Assembly (NCBI RefSeq): GCF_035917415.1
Contig: NZ_CP109073.1
Span: 1,364,001 to 1,428,000 of the forward strand
Direction of reading: 5' to 3'
Length of the DNA: 64,000 bases
DNA from: Streptomyces sp. NBC_01803
Lineage (GTDB): Bacteria; Actinomycetota; Actinomycetes; Streptomycetales; Streptomycetaceae
Positions 26,851 through 37,956 of the stretch are shown piece by piece. How positions within the stretch are numbered: position 1 is the stretch's first letter; the number at the start of each line of letters is the position of its first letter. Both the position numbers and the translations under genes were made by a program. Below the pieces are notes generated by a model. It saw nothing but the letters and a program-made list of their open reading frames with translations, was not told where the DNA came from and ran no database searches.

Positions 26851-27497
26851 AGCAGGGCCGTGTGTTCCAGGGCGTCCGCGAGGAGTTCGGCGGTCTCGGG
26901 GAGCGCGCCGTGCGCGGCCGGGACCTGGGCCCTGCGGTGCAGGTCCTCGGTGATCGCGACCAGCTGACGGTTCCCGGTCAGCCTCATCAGCGCCCGGTGG
27001 AAGGCGCGGTCCGCCGCCGCGTACGCGGCCCGGTCACCCGCCGAGGCGGCGCCGACCGTTGCGTCGGCCAGCGGGCGCAGCTCGTCCCAGCGCTCGGGCG
27101 GCAGGGCGCGGGCCAGCCGCAGGACGGCCGGCACCTCCAGGGCGGAGCGGACCTCGGCCAGCTCCGCCGTGTCGCGCGCGCTGCGCCCGGCGACGCGGAA
27201 GCCGCGGTTGGGCACTATCTCGACCGCGCCCTCGCTGGCCAGCCGCTGCATCGCCTCCCGCACGGGCGTCGCGGACACCCCGTAGCGCTCGGCGAGCGCG
27301 GGCGCCGAATACGTTCGGCCCGGGGCGAGTTCGCCGCGCGCCAGGTCCTCCCGCAGGGCGGCGAGGACCTGGTCGCGCACCGAATGCCGGGCGGGCAGCG
27401 GGCGCGGGCGCCGCCCGGCGGGCGGCGCGGGCCGGACCGCCGCCGGGCCCGAGGCCGACGGCACCGGTCCGGCTGTCTCCGTTCGGGTGGGCTCCAT
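26733..27497 (-). CDS. GntR/FadR-family (FCD) transcriptional regulator
   Basis: This 254-aa protein has an N-terminal Pro/Ala-rich lead, a GntR winged helix (HSVRDQVLAALREDLARGEL, YSAPALAERYGVSATPVREA, ASEGAVEIVPNRGFRV) and a C-terminal FCD effector domain (LAEVRSALEVPAVLRLA, ADRAFHRALMRLTGNRQLV, LLDALRVGDYAGAEALALRH). The two last conserved His positions suggest metal or organic-acid binding. It diverges from the FhuF-like gene. Its 3' end was copied in the tandem duplication downstream, but the gene itself is intact. Confidence 0.87.
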   Translation of the reverse strand: MEPTRTETAGPVPSASGPAAVRPAPPAGRRPRPLPARHSVRDQVLAALREDLARGELAPGRTYSAPALAERYGVSATPVREAMQRLASEGAVEIVPNRGFRVAGRSARDTAELAEVRSALEVPAVLRLARALPPERWDELRPLADATVGAASAGDRAAYAAADRAFHRALMRLTGNRQLVAITEDLHRRAQVPAAHGALPETAELLADALEHTALLDALRVGDYAGAEALALRHLAPPREPTLDPDAGKSPSGG

Positions 27498-27594
27498 TCA
27501 CCGCTCCGTCCCATCCCGCCTGCACGGCAACGAGATTCAGTTTCGCCACCCTAGGGGCACGCGGCCCCCTGGCACACCCCCATGACGGCTCGGG

Positions 27595-27613
27595 TAAGGT
27601 AAGGCTTACCTGT
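27595..27613. promoter_or_regulatory. Iron box (DmdR1/IdeR-type operator)
   Basis: TAAGGTAAGGCTTACCTGT matches the actinobacterial iron-box consensus TTAGGTTAGGCTAACCTAA at 14 of 19 positions, including the core AAGGCTTACC. It lies 33 bp upstream of the FhuF-like start, so that gene is probably derepressed in low iron. Confidence 0.8.
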
Positions 27614-27646
27614 CCACGATCGGAATGCGATCAAGAACGGTGGCTC

Positions 27647-28471
27647 ATGACCGTGCCCGCGCTTGTCCGGACCACGCCGCTCGCGCCCGCCTTCGCCCGG
27701 GTCGCCGAGGTCATGCCCGCACTGCGCATCACCGAGGAGGAGCCGCGGCACGGCGACGGCTGGACGCGCGGGAGCGACCTCGCGGCCGGCGGGCCCGCCC
27801 TGGACGAGCTGCTGGCCGTCAACGCCGAGCGGCTCCTGGCGGAGTACGGCACCCGCGCGCGGCCCGACGTGATCGCCGGCTTCGCCCTCCACCGTTACGC
27901 CTGGCCGGCCGCCGTCCTGTTCACCTTCCCCCACTTCCTGCTGCGCCGCGTCCCGTGGCTCGCGCCCGGAGACGTCTCGTTCCATCCGGGCGAGGGGCGG
28001 GTCACCGTCCGGGCCACCGCGTTCAGCTGCCTGCCCGACGATCCGGACGCCGGCCATCCGCTGGCGCGGATCGTCCGCGACGAGGAGGCGCTGCGTGCCG
28101 CCGTGCGGCAGGCCGCCGCCGACCATCTCGGGCCGGTGCTCACCGCGTTCGGCCCGCACATGCGGCGCGGGCCGCGCGCGCTGTGGGGCGCGGCCACCGA
28201 CGAGCTGGTCGAGTCGCTCTGGTACATGGGCAGCCTGGTCGGCGAGGAGCGACGGGCCATGACCGAGGCCGGGCTGCTGCTGCCGGGCTCCACCGCCCCG
28301 TTCACACCCGGCGCCGGGTTCCGCGAGCTGGCCGGGCCGGACGGGAGGCCGCTGGCGACGCGGGACCGGGCGAGCTGCTGCATGTACTACACGCTGCGTC
28401 CCGAGGACACGTGCGTCACCTGCCCGCGCACCTGTGACACCGAACGAGCTATCAGACTGGCCGCAAGCTGA
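27647..28471 (+). CDS. FhuF-like (2Fe-2S) ferric-siderophore reductase
   Basis: This 274-aa protein ends with the FhuF-type cluster motif: Cys244-Cys245, Cys256 and Cys259 (SCCMYYTLRPEDTCVTCPR). The family reduces ferric siderophores in the cytoplasm to release iron. The N-terminal part includes IAGFALHRYAWPAAVLFTFP and a long helical section as in FhuF-like proteins. ATG 27647 gives good codon usage, whereas the long open frame before it is Arg/Pro-rich shadow. The iron box just upstream independently supports an iron role. No siderophore transporter is adjacent. Confidence 0.85.
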   Translation: MTVPALVRTTPLAPAFARVAEVMPALRITEEEPRHGDGWTRGSDLAAGGPALDELLAVNAERLLAEYGTRARPDVIAGFALHRYAWPAAVLFTFPHFLLRRVPWLAPGDVSFHPGEGRVTVRATAFSCLPDDPDAGHPLARIVRDEEALRAAVRQAAADHLGPVLTAFGPHMRRGPRALWGAATDELVESLWYMGSLVGEERRAMTEAGLLLPGSTAPFTPGAGFRELAGPDGRPLATRDRASCCMYYTLRPEDTCVTCPRTCDTERAIRLAAS

Positions 28472-28651
28472 TAACAGATTCCTTTCCGGCCAGCCCAACT
28501 TTATTCGGAATAACCCCTGTTGGTAGGATTCCACCCGAAATCCGACCAGTGCGGCCTCCGTTAGCATCACGATGCTCGGCAGAGGCACAGCCGCCACAGG
28601 ACCACCACAGGCGCCGCGAAGCAGGCACACCCAGGCGAGGGGCAGACCCGT

Positions 28652-29674
28652 ATGACATCGACGGACATAGAATTCAGCTGGGTGCTGGCGGCAGCGGTGC
28701 TGCTGATCGGATTCCTGGCGGCCGTCGCGCTGTTGACCCGAGGCCGGAAGCCCAGGAAGGACGCCGGGGACTCCTCCGACTCCTGGGAGCGCCTGGAGAC
28801 AACGCGCCGGCGCCGGGAGCGGATCTACGCCTCCGCCTCCTACACGCTGCTGTTCTGCTGCGCGGGGGTGGCCGCGGCGCTGTCGTTCCAGGGCCTGGTG
28901 GGCTTCGGCCGGCAGAACCTCGACCTGTCCAACGGGTGGGAGTACCTGGTCCCGTTCGGCCTCGACGGCGCGGCGATGTTCTGCGCGGTCATCGCGGTGC
29001 GCGAGGCGAGCCACGGTGACTCCTCGATGGGCTCGCGGATGCTGGTGTGGATGTTCGCCGGTGCCGCCGCCTGGTTCAACTGGGTGCACGCGCCGCGCGG
29101 CACGGGCCACGCGGGCGCCGCGCACTTCTTCGCCGGGATGTCCCTGTCGGCCGCCGTCCTCTTCGACCGGGCGCTGAAGCAGACCCGCCGGACCGCGCTG
29201 CGCGAACAGGGCCTGGTGCCGCGGCCGATGCCCCAGATCCGCTTCGTCCGCTGGATGCGGGCGCCGCGCGAGACGTTCGGCGCCTGGTCGCTGATGCTGC
29301 TGGAGAACGTGCGGACGCTGGACGAGGCCGTCGAAGAGGTCCGCGACGAGCGCCGGAAGAAGGACGAGCAGCGCACGGTGCGGCGCGAGCAGCGGAAGCT
29401 GGAGCGCGCCCGGATGCGGGCGCTGGGCGGCCACCACAACATGCTCGGCCGTGGCGCGGTGGCCCAGGTCCCGGCGCCGAGTGAGCCCGCCGCCCTGGAG
29501 TCGGGCCTCCCCCGCCGCGCCCTGCACGCCCCGCCGGAGGACCCCCTGACCACGGCCGCTCCCGGCCGGAGCGTGCGCGGCGACGACGGCCTGGACTCCC
29601 CCATGTCCCAGGCCGCCCCGCGGCTGGACTCCCTCGAAGAGAAGCTGGCCCGGATCGAGCGCTCCTTCGGCTGA
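28652..29674 (+). CDS. DUF2637 membrane protein
   Basis: This 340-aa protein has an N-terminal transmembrane helix (VLAAAVLLIGFLAAVALL), then the DUF2637 core with three further helices (YTLLFCCAGVAAALSFQGLV, LVPFGLDGAAMFCAVIAV, MLVWMFAGAAAWFNWVHAP) and a probable fourth near HFFAGMSLSAAVLFDRAL. A basic coiled-coil (RDERRKKDEQRTVRREQRKL) and a Pro-rich tail follow. The family is common on Streptomyces chromosomes and plasmids (SpdB-like) but has no firm function. The 180-bp upstream gap is comparatively AT-rich and includes AGCAT-N4-ATGCT at 28563-28576. Confidence 0.8.
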   Translation: MTSTDIEFSWVLAAAVLLIGFLAAVALLTRGRKPRKDAGDSSDSWERLETTRRRRERIYASASYTLLFCCAGVAAALSFQGLVGFGRQNLDLSNGWEYLVPFGLDGAAMFCAVIAVREASHGDSSMGSRMLVWMFAGAAAWFNWVHAPRGTGHAGAAHFFAGMSLSAAVLFDRALKQTRRTALREQGLVPRPMPQIRFVRWMRAPRETFGAWSLMLLENVRTLDEAVEEVRDERRKKDEQRTVRREQRKLERARMRALGGHHNMLGRGAVAQVPAPSEPAALESGLPRRALHAPPEDPLTTAAPGRSVRGDDGLDSPMSQAAPRLDSLEEKLARIERSFG

Positions 29675-29688
29675 CGGCGGGCGGCTGA

Positions 29689-29713
29689 CGGCCGGCGGCC
29701 TGACCGCCGGCCG
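29689..29713. terminator. Bidirectional 10-bp stem terminator
   Basis: CGGCCGGCGG (29689-29698) pairs perfectly with CCGCCGGCCG (29704-29713) over a 5-nt loop, between the convergent DUF2637 and MGMT genes. Confidence 0.7.
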
Positions 29714-29736
29714 CCCGTCCGGGACCCCTTCCGGCG

Positions 29737-30222
29737 TCACCGGTCGGTCAGGACGCCTTCCAGCGTGAGCAGTTGCCGCTTTCGCGGCAGGCCGCCCGCG
29801 TAGCCCGTCAGAGAGCCGTTGGCGCCGATGACGCGGTGGCAGGGGCGAATCACCGTCAGGGGATTGGCGCCGACCGCGCCGCCCACCGCGCGCACGGACA
29901 GCGGGGAAACCCCGGCCAGCGCGGCGAGTTGGCCGTACGTCACGGTCGATCCGTAGGCGATGTGGTCCAGCGCCGCCCAGATCCGCTCGCGGAACGCCGA
30001 GCCGCGCGGTGCCAGCGGGATGTCGAACTCCTTGAGCTCACCCGCGAAATAGGCGTCGAGCTGACCCGCCGCGGCGGTGAAGTCCGCGGCGGCCCGCCGC
30101 CAGTCCGCGCCGACCGTGGCGCCGCCCTTCTGTCCCGGCAGGGTGACCCAGGCGAGGGTGCCGGGCTCGGGCCCGGCGAGCAGCAGCTCTCCGAGCGGGC
30201 TGGGGTGAGTGGTGTACAGCAT
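29737..30222 (-). CDS. ogt: Methylated-DNA-protein cysteine methyltransferase
   Basis: This suicide repair protein takes the methyl group from O6-methylguanine onto Cys128 in the active-site motif RPCHRVIGANGSLTGYAGGL. It is 161 aa long, with the usual N-terminal domain (MLYTTHPSPLGELLLAGPEP) and the helix-turn-helix segment YGSTVTYGQLAALAGVSPLS. Its ATG overlaps the stop of the Ada-AlkA gene by one base (TGATG), so both are made from one message for the alkylation response. Confidence 0.94.
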   Translation of the reverse strand: MLYTTHPSPLGELLLAGPEPGTLAWVTLPGQKGGATVGADWRRAAADFTAAAGQLDAYFAGELKEFDIPLAPRGSAFRERIWAALDHIAYGSTVTYGQLAALAGVSPLSVRAVGGAVGANPLTVIRPCHRVIGANGSLTGYAGGLPRKRQLLTLEGVLTDR

Positions 30223-31724
30223 CAGTGCCTCTTCTCCGTACTGGCCGGGCCGGCCGGACCCGCCGGGCCGACCGCGTTCCACAGGTGGTGCAGCGCGTAG
30301 GAGCGCCAGGGGCGCCACGCCTGGGCCGCGTCGGCGGGCGCGCCGACGGCGCTCAGGCCCTGCCGGACGCCCGCGTCGCCCGTCAGGAAGACGTCGGGGT
30401 CGCCCAGGGCCCGCATCCGGACATAGCCGACCGTCCACGGGCCGATGCCGCGCAGCGCGAGCAGGGCGCGTTCCGCCTCGTCGCGGCGCACCCCGGGTCC
30501 GAGACCGACATCGCCGTCGGCGAGCGCGGCGCACAGGGTGCGGATCGTGCGGCGGCGGCTCTCCGGCATGCCGAGCTCGGTCAGCGGCGCCTCCGCCAGC
30601 GCGGTGGGCTCGGGGAAGACGTGGGTGAGCCCGCCGTCGGGCGCGGGCAGCGGCTTGCCGTACGCCGTGACCAGCTTCCCGGCCAGCGCGCGGGCGGCGG
30701 CCACGGTGACCTGCTGGCCGAGGACCGCGCGCACCGCCAGCTCCTCCGGGTCGGCCGCGCCCGGCGAGCGCATCCCGGGACGGGCGGCGACCAGCGGGCC
30801 GAGGAACGGATCGGCGCCGAGCCGTTCCGCCACGGCGTAGGGATCGGCGTCGAGGTCGAAGAGCCGCCGCGTCCGCTGCACGGCGGTCGTCAGGTCGCGC
30901 GGGTCCGTCAGCAGCAGCCGGCAGTCGAGCCAGCGGGCGCCCCGCGCGTCGGCGGACTCGGTCACCTCGGCCACGCCCGTGCCGTGCGGCAGGGCGAGCG
31001 AGCGGCGGTACGTCCGGGCGCCGGGCTCGCCCAGCATCTCCTCGATCCCGGCGATCGCGCGGCGCTGGAGGAAGTCGAAGACCTCGCGCGCCGCGTATGG
31101 CCCCCGGTACGCGAGCCGCAGCGGAACGCCGGCCGCCGGCACGGCGGCCGGGCCGCGGCCCCGGCGAGCCGACGCGGTGGCGCGCAGCTCGGTCGGGGTC
31201 AGGTCGTAGCCGGTCCGCACGGTGTCGTTGAACTGCCGGACGCTGGAGAAGCCGGACGCGAACGCGACCTCCGTGATCGGCAGGTCGGTCGTCTGGAGCA
31301 GCAGCCGGGCCGTGTGCGTACGCTGCGCCCGCGCCAGGGCGACCGGGCCGGCGCCCAGCTCAGCGGTGAGCTGCCGCCGCACCTGCCGGGCGCTGTACCC
31401 GAGCCGCCGGGCGAGCCCGGCGACGCCCTCGCGGTCCACCACACCGTCGGCGATCATCCGCATCGCCCGGCCCACCGCGTCCGCCCGGACGTTCCACTCG
31501 GCCGAGCCGGGCACCGCGTCCGGACGGCAGCGGCGGCAGGCCCGGAAACCCGCCGCCTGGGCGGCGGCGGCCGAAGGGAGGAAACGGATGTTCCGCCGCT
31601 TCGGCGTGATCGCCGGGCAGCTCGGCCGGCAGTAGATGCCGGTGGTCAGCACCGCGGTGAAGAACACCCCGTCGAAGCGCTCGTCCCGGCCGCGCACCGC
31701 CTCGTACCTGCTGTCATCGTCCAT
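30222..31724 (-). CDS. Ada-AlkA fusion: methyl-responsive regulator and 3-methyladenine glycosylase
   Basis: This 500-aa protein joins three modules. An Ada zinc domain carries Cys32, Cys36 and the later CRRC pair (YCRPSCPAITPKRRNIRF), where Cys36 corresponds to the methyl-accepting Cys38 of E. coli Ada. An AraC-type helix-turn-helix follows (EGVAGLARRLGYSARQVRRQ, ITEVAFASGFSSVRQFNDTV). The third module is an AlkA N-domain plus HhH-GPD glycosylase (AVRAVLGQQVTVAAARALAG, LLALRGIGPWTVGYVRMRAL) with a catalytic Asp in FLTGDAGVRQG. It should sense methyl damage, activate its own operon and excise alkylated bases. ATG 31724 is favoured over the adjacent GTG 31727 by spacing to GGAC. Confidence 0.92.
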   Translation of the reverse strand: MDDDSRYEAVRGRDERFDGVFFTAVLTTGIYCRPSCPAITPKRRNIRFLPSAAAAQAAGFRACRRCRPDAVPGSAEWNVRADAVGRAMRMIADGVVDREGVAGLARRLGYSARQVRRQLTAELGAGPVALARAQRTHTARLLLQTTDLPITEVAFASGFSSVRQFNDTVRTGYDLTPTELRATASARRGRGPAAVPAAGVPLRLAYRGPYAAREVFDFLQRRAIAGIEEMLGEPGARTYRRSLALPHGTGVAEVTESADARGARWLDCRLLLTDPRDLTTAVQRTRRLFDLDADPYAVAERLGADPFLGPLVAARPGMRSPGAADPEELAVRAVLGQQVTVAAARALAGKLVTAYGKPLPAPDGGLTHVFPEPTALAEAPLTELGMPESRRRTIRTLCAALADGDVGLGPGVRRDEAERALLALRGIGPWTVGYVRMRALGDPDVFLTGDAGVRQGLSAVGAPADAAQAWRPWRSYALHHLWNAVGPAGPAGPASTEKRH

Positions 31725-31784
31725 CACGCCGTCCAGTGTGCTGGGCGGGGAAGCCGGCCACTGGCGGAAATCGGACGCGACGGT

Positions 31785-32252
31785 TCACTTGTCGGCGAGC
31801 CGCGCCGGGAAGCCGCCGGTCGCGATCGGACCCCAGTGGTGGGGGGTGACGCGGATCAGGGACTTGCCCTGCCGGAGCATCGCGGCGCGGTACTCGCCCC
31901 AGTCGGGATGCTCGCCCGCGATGTTCCGGTAGTACTCGACGAGCGGCTCCAGCGCGTCCGGCACGTCCAGCACCTCGGCCGTACCGTCGATCTGCACCCA
32001 GGGGCCGTCCCAGTCGTCGGACAGGACGATGACGCTGACCTCGGCGTCACGCCGCGCGTTGTGGCTCTTGGCGCGCTCCGGGTACGTCGCGACGACGAGC
32101 CGTCCGTCGCCGTCGACGCCACAGGTCACGGGCGACCCCTGCGGGGAGCCGTCGGCGCGGCGGGTGAGGAGAATCGCCCGGTGGCGGGCGCGGACGAAGT
32201 CGAGCAGGCGCGGCATGTCGACGATCGACGTCCTCGCGATCGATGGACTCAT
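31785..32252 (-). CDS. PPOX-class (pyridoxamine-phosphate-oxidase-like, F420/FMN) protein
   Basis: This 155-aa split-barrel protein reads HRAILLTRRADGSPQGSPVT, GRLVVATYPERAKSHNARRD and VSVIVLSDDWDGPWVQIDGT, the pattern of actinobacterial F420- or flavin-binding PPOX oxidoreductases. The substrate is unknown. ATG 32252 is 8 nt after TAGGGT (32266-32261), so transcription probably starts at or next to the start codon. The preceding in-frame residues have no coding bias. Confidence 0.82.
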   Translation of the reverse strand: MSPSIARTSIVDMPRLLDFVRARHRAILLTRRADGSPQGSPVTCGVDGDGRLVVATYPERAKSHNARRDAEVSVIVLSDDWDGPWVQIDGTAEVLDVPDALEPLVEYYRNIAGEHPDWGEYRAAMLRQGKSLIRVTPHHWGPIATGGFPARLADK

Positions 32253-32289
32253 GGCGCAGCACCCTACGCCCCCCACCGGGCTGGAGGAG

Positions 32290-32321
32290 GGCGGCGCGGT
32301 GGTGATCGCCACCGCGCCGCC
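32290..32321. terminator. Perfect 13-bp stem terminator downstream of lon
   Basis: GGCGGCGCGGTGG (32290-32302) pairs with CCACCGCGCCGCC (32309-32321) over a 6-nt loop, 18 bp after the lon stop. It would stop lon transcripts before the PPOX gene. Confidence 0.78.
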
Positions 32322-32339
32322 CACCGCGCCGCCACGGGG

Positions 32340-34739
<2,400 letters not shown>

Positions 34740-34761
34740 GACCTCTCCTCAGGCAGGCAAA

Positions 34762-34780
34762 TTGAGCTTCATCGACTCAA
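34762..34780. promoter_or_regulatory. HspR-type HAIR operator upstream of lon
   Basis: TTGAGC-N7-ACTCAA (19 bp) matches the HAIR consensus CTTGAGT-N7-ACTCAAG with the exact 7-bp spacing and only one inner mismatch. It lies 22 bp before the lon start codon. Confidence 0.8.
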
Positions 34781-35173
34781 TGCCGAGAGGGGGCGGGATG
34801 TTCCCGACGCTCCGCGCCGTTCGCTGTCAGCGATCAGCACCAGGGGGGGATCGGTCGGTACAGCGCGGCGGAGCCCCCGGATAGTCCCGGCGCGCGGACG
34901 AACGCCCCCGCCCCGGAGCACGGATACGCGCCGCACCCGACGGCCGACGGCCGAGGGCCCAGGGCCTGCTGGCCAACCGGCCGACCGGCCGACCGGCGAC
35001 GGGCAAGGCGGTACGGCGGGGCACGCGGTGGGCGGCCGTCGCCGTGCGGATGGAGGCGTCCCGCCCACCGTGGACGAGCGGACGCGGGGCCCCGGCCGCC
35101 ACCAGCCGGCGCGGCCCCTCAACGGCGGCGACGACCCAGGCGGGTGCCCGGCCCGCGGCAGGCCCGAGGAGGG
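34781..35173. other. Gene-free interval between the XRE regulator and lon
   Basis: About 390 bp with no supported gene. It contains a run of GACCGGCC-like units (about 34972-34998) and a 9-bp inverted repeat GGTGGGCGG/CCGCCCACC (35027-35035, 35061-35069) with a 25-nt loop, which may terminate the XRE message. A DUF397 gene, the usual partner of XRE-DUF5753 proteins, was looked for here and not found. Confidence 0.5.
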
Positions 35174-36091
35174 CTACATGTCGCGGCGCAGGCGGTACAG
35201 GAAGTCGCGGGTGGCGGTCGGGGCCTCGGCCTCCACCACCAGGCGGTTCATCATGTGGCGGTACTGCTCGATCTCGGCGGCCTTGTCCGGGTACACACCG
35301 CCGGTGAGCTGTTCCAGGTACACCACGTCGGGCAGCTCCCCGCCCGGGGGCCGCAGGAGCGTGATCGGGCCGCAGATCGCCGCGTAGCCGCCGACCGTGA
35401 ACGGGACGACCTGGATCGTCACGTGCGGCAGCTCGGACACGTTCAGCAGGTGGTCGAGCTGCCGCCGCATCAGACCGGCGTCGCCCATCGAGCGCCGCAG
35501 CGCCGCCTCGTCGATCACCACCCACAGGTGCGGCGGCTGCGGCCGGCGCAGAATCCGCTGCCGCGCCATGCGCAGCGCGACGCGGCGCTCGATCCGGTCG
35601 TGCGTGTCGTCGGGGCCGAGCAGCAGCAGCGCGCGGGCGTACTCCTCGGTCTGGAGCAGCCCGGGGACGAACTGGAGCTCGTAGCCCCGGATGACGACGG
35701 CGGTCTGCTCCAGGCCCAAGTAGACGTTGAGCCAGCTCGGCACCACATCGTGGTAGACGTGCCACCAGCCGGGGGCGTTGGACTGCCGGGCCAGCGCCAG
35801 GAGCGTGGCGCGCTCGGACTCGTCGGTGACGTCGTAGAGCGTCAGCAGGTCCGCGACATCGCGGGTCTTGAAACCGGTCCGGCCCATCTCCAGGCGGCTG
35901 ATCTTGGAGTGCGACGCCCGGATACGGTGTCCGGCCTCGGCGCCGGTGATGCCGCGGGCTTCCCGCAGCCGGCGCAGCCGCGCGCCGAGGATCATGCGCG
36001 GGACGGTCGGGCCGCTCTGCTGGAGGTCGAGGCCGCGCGTCGATCTGGACCCGGTCCCGACGGCATCGTTCACGCTCAGATTCAGGCCCAT
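35174..36091 (-). CDS. XRE-family regulator with DUF5753 domain
   Basis: This 305-aa protein has an N-terminal helix-turn-helix (LGARLRRLREARGITGAEAG, RASHSKISRLEMGRTG) and the C-terminal DUF5753 domain (VVIRGYELQFVPGLLQTEEY, HLWVVIDEAALRRSMGDAGL, TIQVVPFTVGGYAAICGPIT). This architecture is abundant in Streptomyces, often with a DUF397 partner, in developmental or antibiotic control; here no partner is adjacent. ATG 36091 has AGGGGAG upstream. It diverges from the AidB-like gene. Confidence 0.9.
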   Translation of the reverse strand: MGLNLSVNDAVGTGSRSTRGLDLQQSGPTVPRMILGARLRRLREARGITGAEAGHRIRASHSKISRLEMGRTGFKTRDVADLLTLYDVTDESERATLLALARQSNAPGWWHVYHDVVPSWLNVYLGLEQTAVVIRGYELQFVPGLLQTEEYARALLLLGPDDTHDRIERRVALRMARQRILRRPQPPHLWVVIDEAALRRSMGDAGLMRRQLDHLLNVSELPHVTIQVVPFTVGGYAAICGPITLLRPPGGELPDVVYLEQLTGGVYPDKAAEIEQYRHMMNRLVVEAEAPTATRDFLYRLRRDM

Positions 36092-36218
36092 GCACGCTCC
36101 CCTGCCGCCACTGAGACCGCCCAAACTCTACTAGATCCCTTTCCCCCGCCATCAGTTCGGACAACACCCGTTGAGCCGGGGGCTGGTCTCCTGGCGCCGA
36201 CCCTCCTACCGTAGCGGT

Positions 36219-37871
36219 ATGACCCCCAGCACCCACTCGGTGACCAACCAGGTTCCGCCCCTGGTCGATTACGACGTCTTCGCCCAGGACACCGCCCTGT
36301 CCGAGGCGTTCGCCCGGCACGTCGGCGCCGACGTCGCCGCCGAGGCGACCGCCGAGCTGAGCGCGCTGGGCCGAGCCGCGGGGTCGGCGGAGGTACAGGA
36401 ATGGGGTGCGCTGGCGAACGCGCACCCGCCGGTGCTGCGCACCCACGACCGCTACGGCCACCGGATCGACGAGGTCGACTTCCACCCGGCCTATCACCGG
36501 CTGCTGGACCGGGCCGTCGCGGCCGGGCTGACGGACGCCTGGTCACACCCGCACGGGCAGCTCCGGCGCGCCGCCGGCTTCCTGGTGTGGAGTCAGGCCG
36601 AGGCCGGGCACGGCTGCCCGGTGTCGATGACGCACGCGGCCGTGCCCGCGCTGCGCCACGAGCCGGAGCTGGCCCGGCAGTGGGAGCCGCTGCTGACCTC
36701 GCGGATCTACGACGAGGGCCTGCGGGCGCCGGCCGGCAAGGCGGGAGTGCTGGCCGGGATGGGCATGACGGAGAAGCAGGGCGGCTCGGACGTCCGGGCC
36801 AACACCACGCGCGCCGAGCCACTGGCGGAGCCGGGGACGTACGCGCTGACGGGCCACAAGTGGTTCTGCTCCGCCCCGATGTCGGACGTGTTCCTGGTGC
36901 TGGCCCAGGCGCCGGGCGGGCTGACGTGCTTCCTGCTGCCCCGGGTGCTGCCGGACGGCGACCGGAACACGTTCCGCGTCCAGCGGCTGAAGGACAAGCT
37001 GGGCAACCGGTCGAACGCCTCCGCCGAGATCGAGTTCGACGGCACGACCACCGCCTGGCGGGTGGGCGAGGAGGGGCGCGGTGTCCCGACGATCCTGGAG
37101 ATGGTCAGCGCGACGCGGCTGGACTGCGTGACGGGCTCGGCCGCGATCATGCGGCAGGCCGTGGCGCAGGCGACGCACCACGCCGCGTACCGCGAGGCGT
37201 TCGGCGGACGGCTGATCGACAAGCCACTGATGCGGAACGTCCTGGCGGATCTGGCGCTGGAGTCCGAGGCCGCGACCGTGCTCGCGATGCGGCTGGCGGC
37301 GGCGTGCGACGACGCCGCGCGGGGCAGCGCGCCGGAGCGGCAGCTGCTGCGGCTGGCGCTGCCCGCCGCGAAGTACTGGGTGACCAAGCGCTGCACCTGG
37401 CTGGCCGCCGAGGCCCTGGAGTGCCTGGGCGGCAACGGCTATGTCGAGGAGTCCGGCATGCCCCGGCTGCTGCGCGAGGCCCCGGTCAACTCGATCTGGG
37501 AGGGCTCGGGCAATGTGCAGGCGCTGGACGTGCTGCGCGCCCTGCGCCGCGAGCCCGGCGCGCTGAACGCCTTCTTCGCCGAGGTCGGCAAGGCGGCCGG
37601 TGGGGACGACCGGCTGGACGCCGCCATCAAGGGGCTGCTGGGCGAGCTGTCGGATCTGGAGGGGATCGAGGCACGGGCGCGCCGTCTGGTGGAGCGGCTG
37701 GCGCTGGTGCTCCAGGGCGCGCTGCTCGTGCGGTACGCGCCGTCGGCCGTGGCGGACGCGTTCTGCGCGTCGCGGCTGGGCGGGGATTGGGGCGGGGCGT
37801 TCGGGACCCTGCCGCACGGCGCTGACCTGGGCAGCATCGTGACGCGGGCCCGGCCCATCAACGTCGCGTAA
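36219..37871 (+). CDS. AidB-like acyl-CoA dehydrogenase family protein
   Basis: This 550-aa flavoprotein resembles AidB, the adaptive-response member of the acyl-CoA dehydrogenase family: VPPLVDYDVFAQDTALSEAF at the N-terminus, GMGMTEKQGGSDVRANTTRA, LTGHKWFCSAPMSDVFLVLA, and the C-terminal ECLGGNGYVEESGMPRLLRE with NSIWEGSGNVQALDVLRAL. AidB binds FAD and DNA and is linked to alkylation protection; an ordinary isovaleryl-type dehydrogenase is the alternative. ATG 36219 lies 6 nt after TACCGT (36207-36212), so the mRNA is probably leaderless. Confidence 0.87.
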   Translation: MTPSTHSVTNQVPPLVDYDVFAQDTALSEAFARHVGADVAAEATAELSALGRAAGSAEVQEWGALANAHPPVLRTHDRYGHRIDEVDFHPAYHRLLDRAVAAGLTDAWSHPHGQLRRAAGFLVWSQAEAGHGCPVSMTHAAVPALRHEPELARQWEPLLTSRIYDEGLRAPAGKAGVLAGMGMTEKQGGSDVRANTTRAEPLAEPGTYALTGHKWFCSAPMSDVFLVLAQAPGGLTCFLLPRVLPDGDRNTFRVQRLKDKLGNRSNASAEIEFDGTTTAWRVGEEGRGVPTILEMVSATRLDCVTGSAAIMRQAVAQATHHAAYREAFGGRLIDKPLMRNVLADLALESEAATVLAMRLAAACDDAARGSAPERQLLRLALPAAKYWVTKRCTWLAAEALECLGGNGYVEESGMPRLLREAPVNSIWEGSGNVQALDVLRALRREPGALNAFFAEVGKAAGGDDRLDAAIKGLLGELSDLEGIEARARRLVERLALVLQGALLVRYAPSAVADAFCASRLGGDWGGAFGTLPHGADLGSIVTRARPINVA

Positions 37872-37956
37872 CGCCTTGGGGTTTGGGGTCCGTTCGCCGG
37901 GTTACGCGATGTCGTGACAAACCTCGCACGAGCGCATCTCTGCGAAAGGGGAAGTC

